This document shows, one piece after another, positions 8,011 to 16,568 of a stretch of 64,000 nucleotides of DNA; position 1 is the first letter of the stretch; each line of letters starts with the position of its first letter. Source of the stretch: Rhodococcus sp. IEGM 1409. GTDB taxonomy: Bacteria > Actinomycetota > Actinomycetes > Mycobacteriales > Mycobacteriaceae. The stretch is taken from positions 62,001-126,000 of the forward strand of contig NZ_JASHKN010000001.1 in assembly GCF_030056735.1 (NCBI RefSeq). The letters are read 5' to 3'. The notes under the pieces were generated by a model. The model made no database searches, was not told the origin of the DNA, and saw only the letters and a list, made by a program, of their open reading frames with translations. The position numbers and the translations under genes are program-made.

Positions 8011-9156
8011 GTGATCACCTTCGAGGATGTCACCAAGCAGTATCCGGACGGCACCACCGCCGTCGACCGTCTCGATCTCACCATCGAAGCCGAGTCGTTC
8101 ACGGTGTTCGTGGGGCCGTCCGGGTGCGGCAAGACGACGTCGATGCGCATGATCAACCGGATGATCACACCGACGTCGGGCAAGATCTTCGTCGACGGTC
8201 GTGACATCGCCCAGACCGACGCGGTGAAATTGCGTCTCGGCATCGGGTACGTCATTCAGAATGCCGGCCTGCTTCCCCACCGCACTGTGATCGACAACGT
8301 CGCAACGGTTCCGGTGCTGCGCGGTGAGTCCCGCCGCGCCGCACGTAAAGCCGCGTTGGGTGTGCTCGAACGAGTCGGTCTGGACATCTCGCTTGCCACT
8401 CGCTATCCCGGGCAACTCTCAGGTGGGCAGCAACAACGTGTGGGAGTTGCCCGTGCTTTGGCAGCTGATCCGCCGATCCTGTTGATGGACGAGCCCTTCA
8501 GCGCGGTAGATCCTGTGGTGCGTGAGGATCTGCAGACCGAAATGCTCCGGCTGCAAAGCGAACTGAAGAAGACGATCGTCTTTGTCACCCACGACATCGA
8601 CGAAGCAGTCAAACTCGGCGATCACATTGCCGTCTTCGGCCCCGGCGGACGACTGCAGCAGGTGGCGGCGCCTCGCGACGTGTTGGCCGCTCCGGCAACG
8701 GATTTTGTCGCCGGATTTGTCGGACGCGATCGCGGGTACCGCGGATTGTCTTTCCGCGCTGCCGACGAGGTTCCTCTGCACCCGGTTCGGACGGCCGTAG
8801 AGAACGAATTGAAAGCTCTGCGTCTCGAATTGGGTGAATGGGTTCTCGTGGTCACGGACAGCGGAAGCCCCCAGGGATGGATCGACGTGACCGGCGTCGA
8901 AGGCCTGCGATCGGGACGCACCCTTGCTCAGTCGACGTCGGCCGGTGGTTCCCTGTTCTCCCCCGGCGGCGATCTCCGCCAAGCACTCGACGCGGCAATC
9001 TCGTCGCCTTCCGGTATCGGCGTTGCCGTCGACGGCGAGGGCGCGGTCATCGGCGGGATCCTCGGTTCCGAAGTCGTTGCGAAATTGGCAGATCAGCGTC
9101 GACGCGAAGACGAGGAACGCAACCGAGTCGCCTTCACCGAGGGATTCGGGGCGTAG
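8011..9156 (+). CDS. proV: Osmoprotectant ABC transporter ATP-binding protein ProV
   Basis: A 381-residue ABC ATPase. Walker A GPSGCGKT begins at about residue 35, the signature LSGGQQQR is near 136, Walker B ILLMDEP follows near 156, and the switch histidine is in VTHD near 192. The C-terminal ~140 residues form an extension where OpuA/ProV proteins carry regulatory (CBS-like) domains; the CBS motifs here are weak. It starts with GTG four bases after the proX stop and is followed by two permease genes, so it energises this importer at the cytoplasmic membrane. Confidence 0.92.
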   Translation: MITFEDVTKQYPDGTTAVDRLDLTIEAESFTVFVGPSGCGKTTSMRMINRMITPTSGKIFVDGRDIAQTDAVKLRLGIGYVIQNAGLLPHRTVIDNVATVPVLRGESRRAARKAALGVLERVGLDISLATRYPGQLSGGQQQRVGVARALAADPPILLMDEPFSAVDPVVREDLQTEMLRLQSELKKTIVFVTHDIDEAVKLGDHIAVFGPGGRLQQVAAPRDVLAAPATDFVAGFVGRDRGYRGLSFRAADEVPLHPVRTAVENELKALRLELGEWVLVVTDSGSPQGWIDVTGVEGLRSGRTLAQSTSAGGSLFSPGGDLRQALDAAISSPSGIGVAVDGEGAVIGGILGSEVVAKLADQRRREDEERNRVAFTEGFGA

Positions 9157-9160
9157 GGGC

Positions 9161-9844
9161 ATGCGCTGGCTCATCGACAATTTCTCGACGGTCGTGGACT
9201 ACTCGAAGACCCATCTCTATCTCGCACTGCTGCCCTTGCTGATCGGTCTCCTGGTTGCCGTGCCGGTAGGAACAGCGATCCGCAACGTCCGGTGGCTGCG
9301 CCGAATCACGTTGACCCTGGCGAGCATCGCGTTCACGATTCCGTCTCTCGCGCTGTTCGTCACGATCCCCCAGTTGTTCGGTCTCAAAACCCTTGATCCG
9401 CTCAACGTCGTGATCGCACTCAGCGTGTATGCGACGGCACTGCTCATCCGGGCTGTACCCGAAGCACTCGACTCGGTACCGGACAACGTCATCGACGCCT
9501 CCACCGCCGTCGGGTTCACACCACTACGACGCGCCCTGACGGTCGAGTTGCCGTTGGCGCTGCCGGTGATGATCGCGAACATCAGAGTTATTGCCGTTAC
9601 CAACATTTCGCTGGTGTCGGTCGGATCGCTGATCGGAATCGGCGGTCTGGGAGTTCTGTTCAAACAGGGCTACGACCGCGACTACCCGGATCAGATCGTT
9701 GCCGGCATCATCGCGATCGTCGTGCTGGCACTGGCGCTCGATCTGATCCTGTATCTGATCGGCCGGTTCCTGACGCCGTGGACCAGGACATCGACCTCGT
9801 CGAAGGTTCCCGCCGTCCTGTCAGCCGAGGGCGAACCCGTATGA
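9161..9844 (+). CDS. proW: Osmoprotectant ABC transporter permease ProW
   Basis: A 227-residue integral membrane protein with about five to six hydrophobic segments and the BPD-type permease region: DASTAVGFTPLRRALTVELPLALP corresponds to the EAA loop that contacts the ATPase. The ATG at 9161 lies four bases after the proV stop and GTAGGGGC provides a purine-rich ribosome site. Its last codons overlap the start of the second permease gene. With ProZ it should form the heterodimeric channel for solutes captured by ProX. Confidence 0.9.
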   Translation: MRWLIDNFSTVVDYSKTHLYLALLPLLIGLLVAVPVGTAIRNVRWLRRITLTLASIAFTIPSLALFVTIPQLFGLKTLDPLNVVIALSVYATALLIRAVPEALDSVPDNVIDASTAVGFTPLRRALTVELPLALPVMIANIRVIAVTNISLVSVGSLIGIGGLGVLFKQGYDRDYPDQIVAGIIAIVVLALALDLILYLIGRFLTPWTRTSTSSKVPAVLSAEGEPV

Positions 9845-10530
9845 GCATCTTCACCGGAGCCTGGGACTTCATCGTCGATCCCGACAACTGGAGCGGCGAC
9901 ACCGGAATCGGCACCCGGATTCTCCAGCACCTGTGGTACAGCGTTCTGGCCGTGGCACTTTCGGCCGTGATCGCGGTGCCCATCGGATTGCTCATCGGCC
10001 ATCTGCGCCGCGGTGAGATCGTGGTCGTCAGTCTGGTCAACGCACTGCGGTCGCTGCCCACACTCGGCCTGCTGACCTTCCTCGTTCTGCTGATGGGACT
10101 CGGGGTGATGCCGCCGATTCTCGCGCTCGTGATCCTCGGCATTCCTCCGCTCCTCGCCGGTACGTACGCCGGAATTGCCAGCGTCGACCGTGGCGTCGTC
10201 GAGGCCGCGCGGGCAATGGGTATGACCGAACTCCAGGTGCTATTCCGAGTCGAAATTCCGAACGCGCTCCCGCTGATTCTCGGCGGATTACGTAACGCGA
10301 CCCTGCAGGTGATAGCCACAGCGACGGTCGCCGCCTACGTCAACCTCGGCGGCCTCGGCCGGTACATCTTCGACGGTCTCGCGCTCTACAAGTACGACCG
10401 CGTGGTCGTCGGCGCAATCCTGGTCGCGGTTGTGGCTCTTGTCGTCGACGGTTTACTGGCACTGGTGGTCTGGGCTTCCGTTCCTGGTACCGGCAGGCTG
10501 CGTCGAACACCCGACCTCGCCCGTCTGTAG
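9841..10530 (+). CDS. proZ: Osmoprotectant ABC transporter permease ProZ
   Basis: A 229-residue permease paralogous to the preceding one, with the EAA loop EAARAMGMTELQVLFRVEIP near its middle and about six membrane segments. The start overlaps the proW stop by four bases (ATGA), implying translational coupling and a 1:1 channel. It is the last gene of the operon; a long perfect hairpin terminator follows 17 bases after the stop. Assignment to the OpuB/ProWZ family is clear, while solute specificity depends on ProX. Confidence 0.9.
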   Translation: MSIFTGAWDFIVDPDNWSGDTGIGTRILQHLWYSVLAVALSAVIAVPIGLLIGHLRRGEIVVVSLVNALRSLPTLGLLTFLVLLMGLGVMPPILALVILGIPPLLAGTYAGIASVDRGVVEAARAMGMTELQVLFRVEIPNALPLILGGLRNATLQVIATATVAAYVNLGGLGRYIFDGLALYKYDRVVVGAILVAVVALVVDGLLALVVWASVPGTGRLRRTPDLARL

Positions 10531-10546
10531 CTCGGGTTCCCACGAA

Positions 10547-10591
10547 AAAGCCCCGATCGGAACCTTGTGTGCGGGTTCCGATCGGGGCTTT
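10547..10591. terminator. Bidirectional intrinsic terminator between proZ and malic enzyme
   Basis: An 18-bp perfect inverted repeat (10547-10564 and 10574-10591) has a 9-nt loop, with A-rich and T-rich flanks. It lies between two convergent genes and probably terminates both. Confidence 0.92.
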
Positions 10592-10602
10592 CGTAGTCCC
10601 TC

Positions 10603-11796
10603 TTAGCTGGTCACGCCCTCAGCATGCGCTGCGGCCGCGACGGCTTCCGCTACTGCGGGTGCCACGCGAGGGTCGAGAGGGCTGGGAACGATTTTGTCCG
10701 CCGCCAACTCGTCGCCGACCACCGACAGGATTGCCTCGGCGGCAGCGAGCTTCATACCTTCGGTAATACGACGGGCACCGGCGTCGAGCGCACCCTTGAA
10801 CACACCGGGGAAAGCGAGAACGTTATTGATCTGGTTCGGGAAATCGCTACGACCCGTCGCCACGATCGCCGCGTACTTCGCCGCGGTTTCAGGGTGAATC
10901 TCCGGGTCCGGGTTGGAAAGTGCGAACACGATCGACTCGGAAGCCATCGAAGCGATGAGCTCCTCCGGGATCTTGCCCGCCGACACACCGAGGAACACGT
11001 CCGCACCTTCGAGCGCCTCGACGGCACCACCATGCAGATCACGCGGATTGGTGCGGGCCGCAAGTTCTGCCTTCACCTCGTTGAGGTCGCTGCGCTCCCC
11101 CGAGATGATGCCCTTCGAGTCCAACACGATGACATCGGCGATTCCCGCAGCAAGCAAGATGTTCGCGCAGGCAACACCAGCAGCACCGGCACCGGAGATC
11201 ACGACCTTGAGCGCAGTGATGTCGCGGCTCTGGACCTTCACTGCACCCTTGAGCGCCGCGAGAACCACGATCGCAGTTCCGTGCTGATCGTCGTGCATGA
11301 CAGGGCAGTCCAGCGCTTCGATGACACGCTTCTCGATCTCGAAGCACCGCGGCGCCGAGATGTCCTCCAGGTTGACCGCGCCGAAGCTCGGACGCAGACG
11401 AATGAGCGTCTCGACGATCTCGTCAGGATCCTTGGTATCGAAAACCAGCGGAATCGAGTTCAATCCGGCGAAATTCTTGAACAGCGCCGACTTACCCTCC
11501 ATGACCGGCAGCGAGGCACGCGGGCCGATGTCACCGAGTCCGAGAACCGCGGTGCCGTCACTGACCACCACGACGAGTCGGTTGGTCCAGGTGTATCGAT
11601 CGGCGAGGGTTTCATCTGCAGCAATGGCACGGCTCACCTGAGCAACACCCGGCGTGTAGGCGATCGAGAGGGCACGCTGCGTATCGAGCGGCGCGGTGGT
11701 CTCGACCGAGAGCTTGCCACCGACGTGAGCGGCAAAGATTTCTTCGTCGGTCAACTCGACCTTGGGTACGTTGATGGCTTCAGTCACGAGGGACAC
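10603..11796 (-). CDS. NAD(P)-dependent malic enzyme (oxaloacetate-decarboxylating)
   Basis: A 397-residue malic enzyme of the short bacterial type. The N-terminal malic domain shows YTPGVAQVSR and the metal-binding region around EDISAPRCFEIE; the NAD-binding domain carries VISGAGAAGVACA near the middle. It converts malate to pyruvate and CO2, feeding gluconeogenesis or lipid synthesis. The GTG at 11796 is chosen because AGGAG precedes it by seven bases; the open frame extends further upstream without such a site. M. tuberculosis has malate dehydrogenase (mdh, Rv1240) in the syntenic interval, so this is a difference in central carbon metabolism at this locus. Confidence 0.92.
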   Translation of the reverse strand: MSLVTEAINVPKVELTDEEIFAAHVGGKLSVETTAPLDTQRALSIAYTPGVAQVSRAIAADETLADRYTWTNRLVVVVSDGTAVLGLGDIGPRASLPVMEGKSALFKNFAGLNSIPLVFDTKDPDEIVETLIRLRPSFGAVNLEDISAPRCFEIEKRVIEALDCPVMHDDQHGTAIVVLAALKGAVKVQSRDITALKVVISGAGAAGVACANILLAAGIADVIVLDSKGIISGERSDLNEVKAELAARTNPRDLHGGAVEALEGADVFLGVSAGKIPEELIASMASESIVFALSNPDPEIHPETAAKYAAIVATGRSDFPNQINNVLAFPGVFKGALDAGARRITEGMKLAAAEAILSVVGDELAADKIVPSPLDPRVAPAVAEAVAAAAHAEGVTS

Positions 11797-12161
11797 GATG
11801 ACACTCCTGATTAGTCCAGCCTCATTCGGGGCTGGGTTACTGGGAAGTAATCCTTCGGACCGGTGCAAAAATCACGTTCACAACGGTCAGAGATCATTTC
11901 TTCCGCGAACGACTACTGAGAAGAAGAGCATTCGGCGTGCGCGAGAAAGTGGGCCGCAATACATCCGAAGCGTCATGGTGTGGGGCGGGTGAGCCCTGGC
12001 GTGTCCATGCAATCTAGGTTCCGGGAGAAATCCTGACGAAACCTGCACTTCGGGGCCGGGCTGTGGCGCCGCCTCGAAGTAACTCCAGTTTGCCACCAGA
12101 GTCGGATCACAATCAAATCCTCCAAGCGGTCGGATTCCTCACCACACTCAAACCCGAGCCG
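11797..12161. other. 365-bp non-coding region upstream of malic enzyme
   Basis: No convincing gene, RNA or repeat is visible. It must hold the malic enzyme promoter (minus strand), and it receives the end of the three-gene PHP-MarC operon from the right. Short frames here lack a ribosome site and natural codon use. Confidence 0.5.
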
Positions 12162-12548
12162 TCATCCCCACCACTGCGTCACCAACAACAGCCCCGAAAC
12201 CACGAGCACGACCACCGATCCGGCAACCGCCGCGATACCCCGCCTGCGGTCACACCAGATCTGCGCGGCAAGAGCAACCACCGAGGCCGAAATGTGCGCA
12301 GTGATCGATGTCGTTCCCGGACCCGGGAATCCGCGGTTTCCGCCCAGATATGCCGAACCGATGATCACGAGTGTCAAGACCACGATTCCGGCCGCCACAG
12401 TGCCGCTCAGGGCGCGTAGAGCGCGGACCAGCAGCCATTGACGATTGTCGGCGGGATACTGGCCGTAGTCGTCTTCGTACTGATAGTCCTGATAATCCTG
12501 GTACTGGTATTCGTCCTCGTACCTGTCGTTCCGGTCGTCATATGTCAT
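12162..12548 (-). CDS. Small membrane protein with Tyr/Asp-rich N-terminus
   Basis: A 128-residue protein of unknown function. Residues 1-35 are hydrophilic and very rich in Tyr, Asp, Gln and Glu (repeated YQDYQ/YEDD units). Three hydrophobic segments follow at roughly 45-65, 83-97 and 105-123. The ATG at 12548 has GGGAG eight bases upstream and lies three bases after the MarC stop, so it is the distal gene of the PHP-MarC operon. The aromatic acidic tail is low-complexity and could be disordered. No enzyme motif is visible. Confidence 0.75.
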   Translation of the reverse strand: MTYDDRNDRYEDEYQYQDYQDYQYEDDYGQYPADNRQWLLVRALRALSGTVAAGIVVLTLVIIGSAYLGGNRGFPGPGTTSITAHISASVVALAAQIWCDRRRGIAAVAGSVVVLVVSGLLLVTQWWG

Positions 12549-12551
12549 CTC

Positions 12552-13163
12552 TTACGCTCCCGCGACGAATCCGCGGACTGATTCCGCAATGAGTTGAACC
12601 GCGATGGCGGCGAGTAGAAGACCGGCGATGCGTGCCAGCAGGCTGATGCCTCCCTCGCCCAGGATCCGGATCAGTGCCGTCGAGAAGCGCAGGACCACGA
12701 ACAGCACGAGGTGGATGGACAAAATCGCCAGCGCGATCGCCAGATACGACCCCGCTTCACCGTCGGCTTGGGCGACAAAGACGATGACGGCCGCAATCGC
12801 ACCGGGACCTGCCATCATCGGCGTCCCCAGCGGAACGAGTGCGACGTTGACGTCGTCGGCTCCCTGTGGACGGTTGGACGCTTTGCCAGTCAGCAGTTCG
12901 AGTGCGATGAGAAGCAGCAGCAGTCCGCCTGCGCCCTGCAACGCCGGAATGCCGATGTGGAGGTAGTTGAGAATCGCCTGACCACCAATGGCAAAGACCG
13001 AGATGACCGCAAGTGAGACGGCCGGGGCCTGCCATGCCGCCCGATTGCGATCTTCACGGCTCTTGCGGCCGACCAGTGACAAGAACACCGGGATCACTCC
13101 GGGTGGGTCCATGATCACGAAGAGCGTGATGAACACGGTGAGATAAAGCGTCGTGTCGAGCAT
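12552..13163 (-). CDS. MarC-family integral membrane protein
   Basis: A 203-residue polytopic protein with six hydrophobic segments and the MarC hallmarks FVIMDPPGVIPVF near the N-terminus and PLGTPMMAGPGAI in the second half. MarC was once linked to multidrug resistance; its actual transport role is unsettled. The start codon shares one base with the stop of the upstream PHP gene (TGATG), so the pair is translationally coupled, and a small membrane protein gene follows three bases later. Confidence 0.9.
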   Translation of the reverse strand: MLDTTLYLTVFITLFVIMDPPGVIPVFLSLVGRKSREDRNRAAWQAPAVSLAVISVFAIGGQAILNYLHIGIPALQGAGGLLLLLIALELLTGKASNRPQGADDVNVALVPLGTPMMAGPGAIAAVIVFVAQADGEAGSYLAIALAILSIHLVLFVVLRFSTALIRILGEGGISLLARIAGLLLAAIAVQLIAESVRGFVAGA

Positions 13164-14017
13164 CAGCGCCCCAGTACCTCCACGCCGGTGGCGGCAGAGA
13201 CGAGTTTGTCGAACTCGGCCTCGTCCGTGAGCTCGTCGCCGAGTCCGATCGTCTTGTTCTCGCCGTGATAGTCCGAGGATCCGGTCACCGCCAGTCCGAG
13301 GTCGCCGGCCAGGCGTCGCAGGACGTCGCGATCGTCGCTGCGATGGTCCGGGTGATCGACTTCGAGACCCCCGAGACCCAGCGCCGCCAGATCGCGGATG
13401 TGGTCGAGTGCAAGCAGTCCGCCGCGCGAACGCGCCCGTCCATGCGCAAGGACGGTCACGCCCCCGGCCGCTGCCACCAGCTCGACGGCGTACTCGAGCG
13501 GAGTGTCGTACTTGGGCACGTCGTACCGCCCGCGACTGGACAACAGGTCGGAGAAGGCTTCGCTGATGCTCGACACCACTCCGGCTCGCATCAAGGCCGC
13601 TGCGACGTGCGGGCGTCCGACAGACGGACCGGCGTCGGCGAGGATCTGATCGGGATCGACGGGCAGACCGTCGCGCGCCATCATGGTCGTCATCACTCGG
13701 ATACGTTCGACGCGTTCGGCGCGCAGTCGCTCCCGTTCTTTTGCGAACTCGGGGTGCGTCGGATCGAACAGGTACGCCAGAAGATGAACGGCCACCGGCC
13801 AACCACGCTCACCTCGACCCTCGCACGACATCTCCATCCCACGAACCAGGCTGACGCCGGCCGGTAAGGCGTGCGCGGCCTCGGCCCAGCCTGAAGTCGT
13901 GTCGTGATCGGTGATGGCGACGACGTCGAGTCCGGCGTCGGCTGCGGCACGCATGAGGGCAGCCGGGGTATCGGTGCCGTCCGATGCGTTGGAGTGGGTG
14001 TGAAGGTCTATTCGCAC
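13163..14017 (-). CDS. PHP-domain phosphoesterase (TrpH/RNase AM-like)
   Basis: A 284-residue protein opening with the PHP signature DLHTHSNASDGTD and then AITDHDTTSGW, with later metal ligands in RPHVAAALM, VLAHGRA and SSDYHGENK. These match the PHP superfamily, close to E. coli TrpH/YciV (5'-3' exonuclease RNase AM, 3',5'-nucleotide phosphatase). It probably hydrolyses phosphoester bonds in RNA or nucleotides using a trinuclear metal site in the cytosol. It starts with GTG at 14017, is divergent from corA and is first in the operon with marC. The substrate is inferred from family only. Confidence 0.87.
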   Translation of the reverse strand: MRIDLHTHSNASDGTDTPAALMRAAADAGLDVVAITDHDTTSGWAEAAHALPAGVSLVRGMEMSCEGRGERGWPVAVHLLAYLFDPTHPEFAKERERLRAERVERIRVMTTMMARDGLPVDPDQILADAGPSVGRPHVAAALMRAGVVSSISEAFSDLLSSRGRYDVPKYDTPLEYAVELVAAAGGVTVLAHGRARSRGGLLALDHIRDLAALGLGGLEVDHPDHRSDDRDVLRRLAGDLGLAVTGSSDYHGENKTIGLGDELTDEAEFDKLVSAATGVEVLGR

Positions 14018-14133
14018 TGTTCCAGTGTGTCAGCAATCGGCAACTTCATCGCGCTCCGGTGGGCGAGCCGGAGGCTGACGTACGATTACGCCGCAGCGGC
14101 AGCGCAATTCGATCACGTGTCGCTGCAGTGCCG

Positions 14134-14184
14134 TTCCACCGCATCACAGGTTCCACCGCATTACAGGTTCCACTGCATTACAGA
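14134..14184. repeat. Three 17-bp tandem repeats in the corA leader
   Basis: Units start at 14134, 14151 and 14168 (TTCCACCGCATTACAGG with one or two changes each). The array ends just before the corA ribosome site and lies in the divergent region between the PHP gene and corA. Confidence 0.9.
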
Positions 14185-14200
14185 CCGAGAAGGAGCGAGC

Positions 14201-15280
14201 GTGCCAACCATGCCGTCACTGCCGAATTGGTCGAACGGCAAATCGACGCAAGTGGATGCGCCCAAGATCCCCGTTCCTGCTGCCCGCGCGATCGTCGACT
14301 GCGCGGTCTACGTGGACGGCGTCCGTTTGCCGGGCAAGTACACGCACCGCGCCGCGCTTGCCGAGGTTCGTAGTCGCGACAACGCGTTCGTCTGGGTGGG
14401 CATGCATGCACCCGACGAAGGTCAGATGCAAGATGTCGCAGCAACTTTCGGACTGCACGAGCTGATGGTCGAAGATGCCGTTCATGCACACGAGCGTCCG
14501 AAACTCGAACGCTACGACGACGTCATGTTCCTGGTGCTGCGCACGGTCGTCTACGTACCGCACGAGTCAGTGGCGACGGCGAGCGAGATCGTCGAAACCG
14601 GCGAGATCATGGTGTTTGTCGGTCCTGACTTCGTGGTGACCGTCCGCCACGGAGATCACTCCGAGCTGGCGAGCGTACGCAAGTCACTCGAGCAGAACCC
14701 CGAGCGCCTCACCATGGGCCCGTTCGCGGTGCTGCACGCGATCACCGACCACGTCGTCGACAGCTATCTCTCCGTCATTCAGCTGGTCGAACAGGATGTC
14801 GACAGCATGGAAGAATTGGTGTTCAACCCGCGAAACACCGTTGCCGTCGAGCACATCTACCTGCTCAAACGTGAAATCGTCGAACTACGACGCTCGGTCA
14901 CGCCACTCGGATTGCCGCTGCTCCAACTCACCCAGCCCGCGGGCGGTCTCGTCCCGAAGGAGATCCGCCGGTACTTCCGTGACGTCCGAGATCACCACAC
15001 GATCGTGTCCGAACGCATCTCGGAATACGACGAGGTGTTGAGTTCTCTGGTCGATGCCGCACTTGCGAAGATCGCGGTGCAGCAAAACACCGACATGCGC
15101 AAGATCTCCGCGTGGGTCGCCATCGCCGCCGTGCCGACTGGCGTTGCCGGTATCTACGGAATGAACTTCGAGAACATGCCGGAACTCGGCTACAAATACG
15201 GCTATCAGTCCATCCTGTGTCTCATCGCTTCGGTGTGTGTCGGCTTGTTCTTTCTCTTCCGTCGCAACAACTGGCTGTGA
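14201..15280 (+). CDS. corA: Magnesium/cobalt transport protein CorA
   Basis: A 359-residue CorA-family channel. A long acidic/alpha-helical cytosolic domain is followed by two C-terminal membrane helices. The first ends with the diagnostic YGMNF (GMN selectivity motif), followed by the ENMPELGY periplasmic loop. It mediates Mg2+ (and Co2+/Ni2+) uptake as a pentamer. The GTG at 14201 is preferred because AGGAG lies six bases before it; an ATG nine bases later is poorly spaced. Its position near lpqY-sugABC matches M. tuberculosis Rv1239c. A 17-bp repeat array sits in its leader. Confidence 0.95.
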   Translation: MPTMPSLPNWSNGKSTQVDAPKIPVPAARAIVDCAVYVDGVRLPGKYTHRAALAEVRSRDNAFVWVGMHAPDEGQMQDVAATFGLHELMVEDAVHAHERPKLERYDDVMFLVLRTVVYVPHESVATASEIVETGEIMVFVGPDFVVTVRHGDHSELASVRKSLEQNPERLTMGPFAVLHAITDHVVDSYLSVIQLVEQDVDSMEELVFNPRNTVAVEHIYLLKREIVELRRSVTPLGLPLLQLTQPAGGLVPKEIRRYFRDVRDHHTIVSERISEYDEVLSSLVDAALAKIAVQQNTDMRKISAWVAIAAVPTGVAGIYGMNFENMPELGYKYGYQSILCLIASVCVGLFFLFRRNNWL

Positions 15281-15414
15281 ACAACTCCTTCTGACTCCCT
15301 GTACTTGCCACCGTCGCAGGCGGACAATGGATATGGGTACGCATTTTCATTCCGTTCCCGAAATCCATTTTGTGACAAGCAAATTCAGATCCGAAGAGAA
15401 GTGGAGGAACAACC

Positions 15415-15861
15415 ATGCCTACAGTCGAGCAATCCGTAGAGATCGCGTTGCCACCCAAGGACGTCTGGGAGTACATCGCCGTCGCCGAGAATTGGCCCAA
15501 TTGGGAAAACTCGATGGTCGAATGCAAACAGATCACCGACGGCCCGATGGGCGTGGGAAGCCGATGGCACGGCGTCTCGAGAATCTTGGGCAAGCGTCTC
15601 GAGTGGACATCCGAATTCACCGAGTACGACCCACCGAGATCGTCGAAATCGACGTCCGTCGAAAGTCCGGTCAGCTTCTCGCAAACCACAACCTGCGAAG
15701 AAGTCGGTGACGGCACTCGGGTCACCTACCGACTCGACAGTGAAAGCGGACTCGGCGGCGTATTCGGCAAGATGGCCGACCCGATCGTCACGAAAGCATT
15801 TTCACGGACAGTTCGGGTCAGTCTCGAGAACTTGGCAGACATACTCGTGCACGCCGAATGA
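15415..15861 (+). CDS. SRPBCC (START/polyketide cyclase-like) family protein
   Basis: A 148-residue single-domain protein with the typical SRPBCC opening, VEIALPPKDVWEYIAVAENWPNW, and the VGDGTRVTYRLD strand pair. The helix-grip fold forms a hydrophobic pocket for small lipophilic ligands; no catalytic residue is diagnostic. A good GGAGG ribosome site lies seven bases before the ATG. It stands alone, 134 bp after corA, and is convergent with the SUFU-domain gene. Function unknown. Confidence 0.85.
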   Translation: MPTVEQSVEIALPPKDVWEYIAVAENWPNWENSMVECKQITDGPMGVGSRWHGVSRILGKRLEWTSEFTEYDPPRSSKSTSVESPVSFSQTTTCEEVGDGTRVTYRLDSESGLGGVFGKMADPIVTKAFSRTVRVSLENLADILVHAE

Positions 15862-15879
15862 TCTGACGGACACCGCGCC

Positions 15880-15912
15880 GGGGCAGCCGGTACCGCAGGG
15901 GCAGCCGGAACC
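15880..15912. repeat. 18-bp-period duplication between convergent genes
   Basis: GGGGCAGCCGGTACC (15880-15894) and GGGGCAGCCGGAACC (15898-15912) repeat with an 18-bp period, ending directly at the stop of the minus-strand gene (15913-15915). Confidence 0.8.
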
Positions 15913-16497
15913 CTAGAGCGAGGCGGCGGAACGGTGCGGATCGCGAATGTCGATCCCCGCCTCGGTCCACGCTTCCCTCAGTGCCTCCGCGCCGCGCAGA
16001 CGCACCCAGGCGGCTTCGGTACCGGTGAGGGGGACCACGCCGAGGAAGCGCACCGGATCGAACGGCTCCGGCAGCGTCAGGTCTTCGATCCCACTGTCAC
16101 CGAGAAGCACCGCCGTGAATGCGGTGTCTTTCCACAGCGGCTCACCCAGGTCCAGTAGCGCATCTTCGAGCAGCACGACGCCTTCGACGGACGGCGCGGC
16201 AGCCAACACCGCGAGTGTCCTGGCCACACCCGACGCAATACCCGTGCCACCGCGCAGGGTGAGCACCAACTCGGCACGGGGACCGCGCGTGGGGTCCGCG
16301 ACCAGTTCGTTGGGGTCGCCCATCGGATGACGCGAGCACCCCAGGGTGATGTAGCGGACCAGTCCGTCGGGTGATTCGAAACGCAGCACATCCAGCGGTT
16401 CGACACCCAGGAACGTCACCGAGGCAGCGGCGGGCTCCGGCCCCTCGATGCTGCTGACGAGATGGGCCCGGACGGAAGATACGACGCTGTCTGACAC
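15913..16497 (-). CDS. Suppressor-of-fused (SUFU)-like domain protein
   Basis: A 194-residue soluble protein that I assign to the SUFU-like family from the conserved CSRHPMGDP, GPRAELVLTLR and WVRLRGAEALREAW blocks found in actinobacterial members. Bacterial SUFU proteins have no established biochemical role; several are linked to toxin-immunity contexts, but no toxin neighbour is present here. It starts with GTG and is divergent from a metallophosphoesterase gene with only about 70 bp between start codons. The assignment rests on recalled family patterns. Confidence 0.7.
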   Translation of the reverse strand: MSDSVVSSVRAHLVSSIEGPEPAAASVTFLGVEPLDVLRFESPDGLVRYITLGCSRHPMGDPNELVADPTRGPRAELVLTLRGGTGIASGVARTLAVLAAAPSVEGVVLLEDALLDLGEPLWKDTAFTAVLLGDSGIEDLTLPEPFDPVRFLGVVPLTGTEAAWVRLRGAEALREAWTEAGIDIRDPHRSAASL

Positions 16498-16555
16498 TCG
16501 TCCATCTAAACACCGTGCCCTCGAGGTTCGCAGCGCAGATACCTCGCGGTGGCGG

Positions 16556-16561
16556 TAGCGT
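16556..16561 (+). promoter_or_regulatory. Predicted -10 element for the metallophosphoesterase gene (leaderless)
   Basis: TAGCGT ends 7 nt before the ATG at 16569. No Shine-Dalgarno sequence is visible, which supports this ATG over the GTG at 16515. Confidence 0.5.
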
Positions 16562-16568
16562 CGTCGAA

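Noticed and set aside
11797..12161. Possible small gene or RNA in the malic enzyme upstream region
   Set aside because: The frames present have no ribosome site or known domain, and I saw no convincing stem-loop RNA or terminator.
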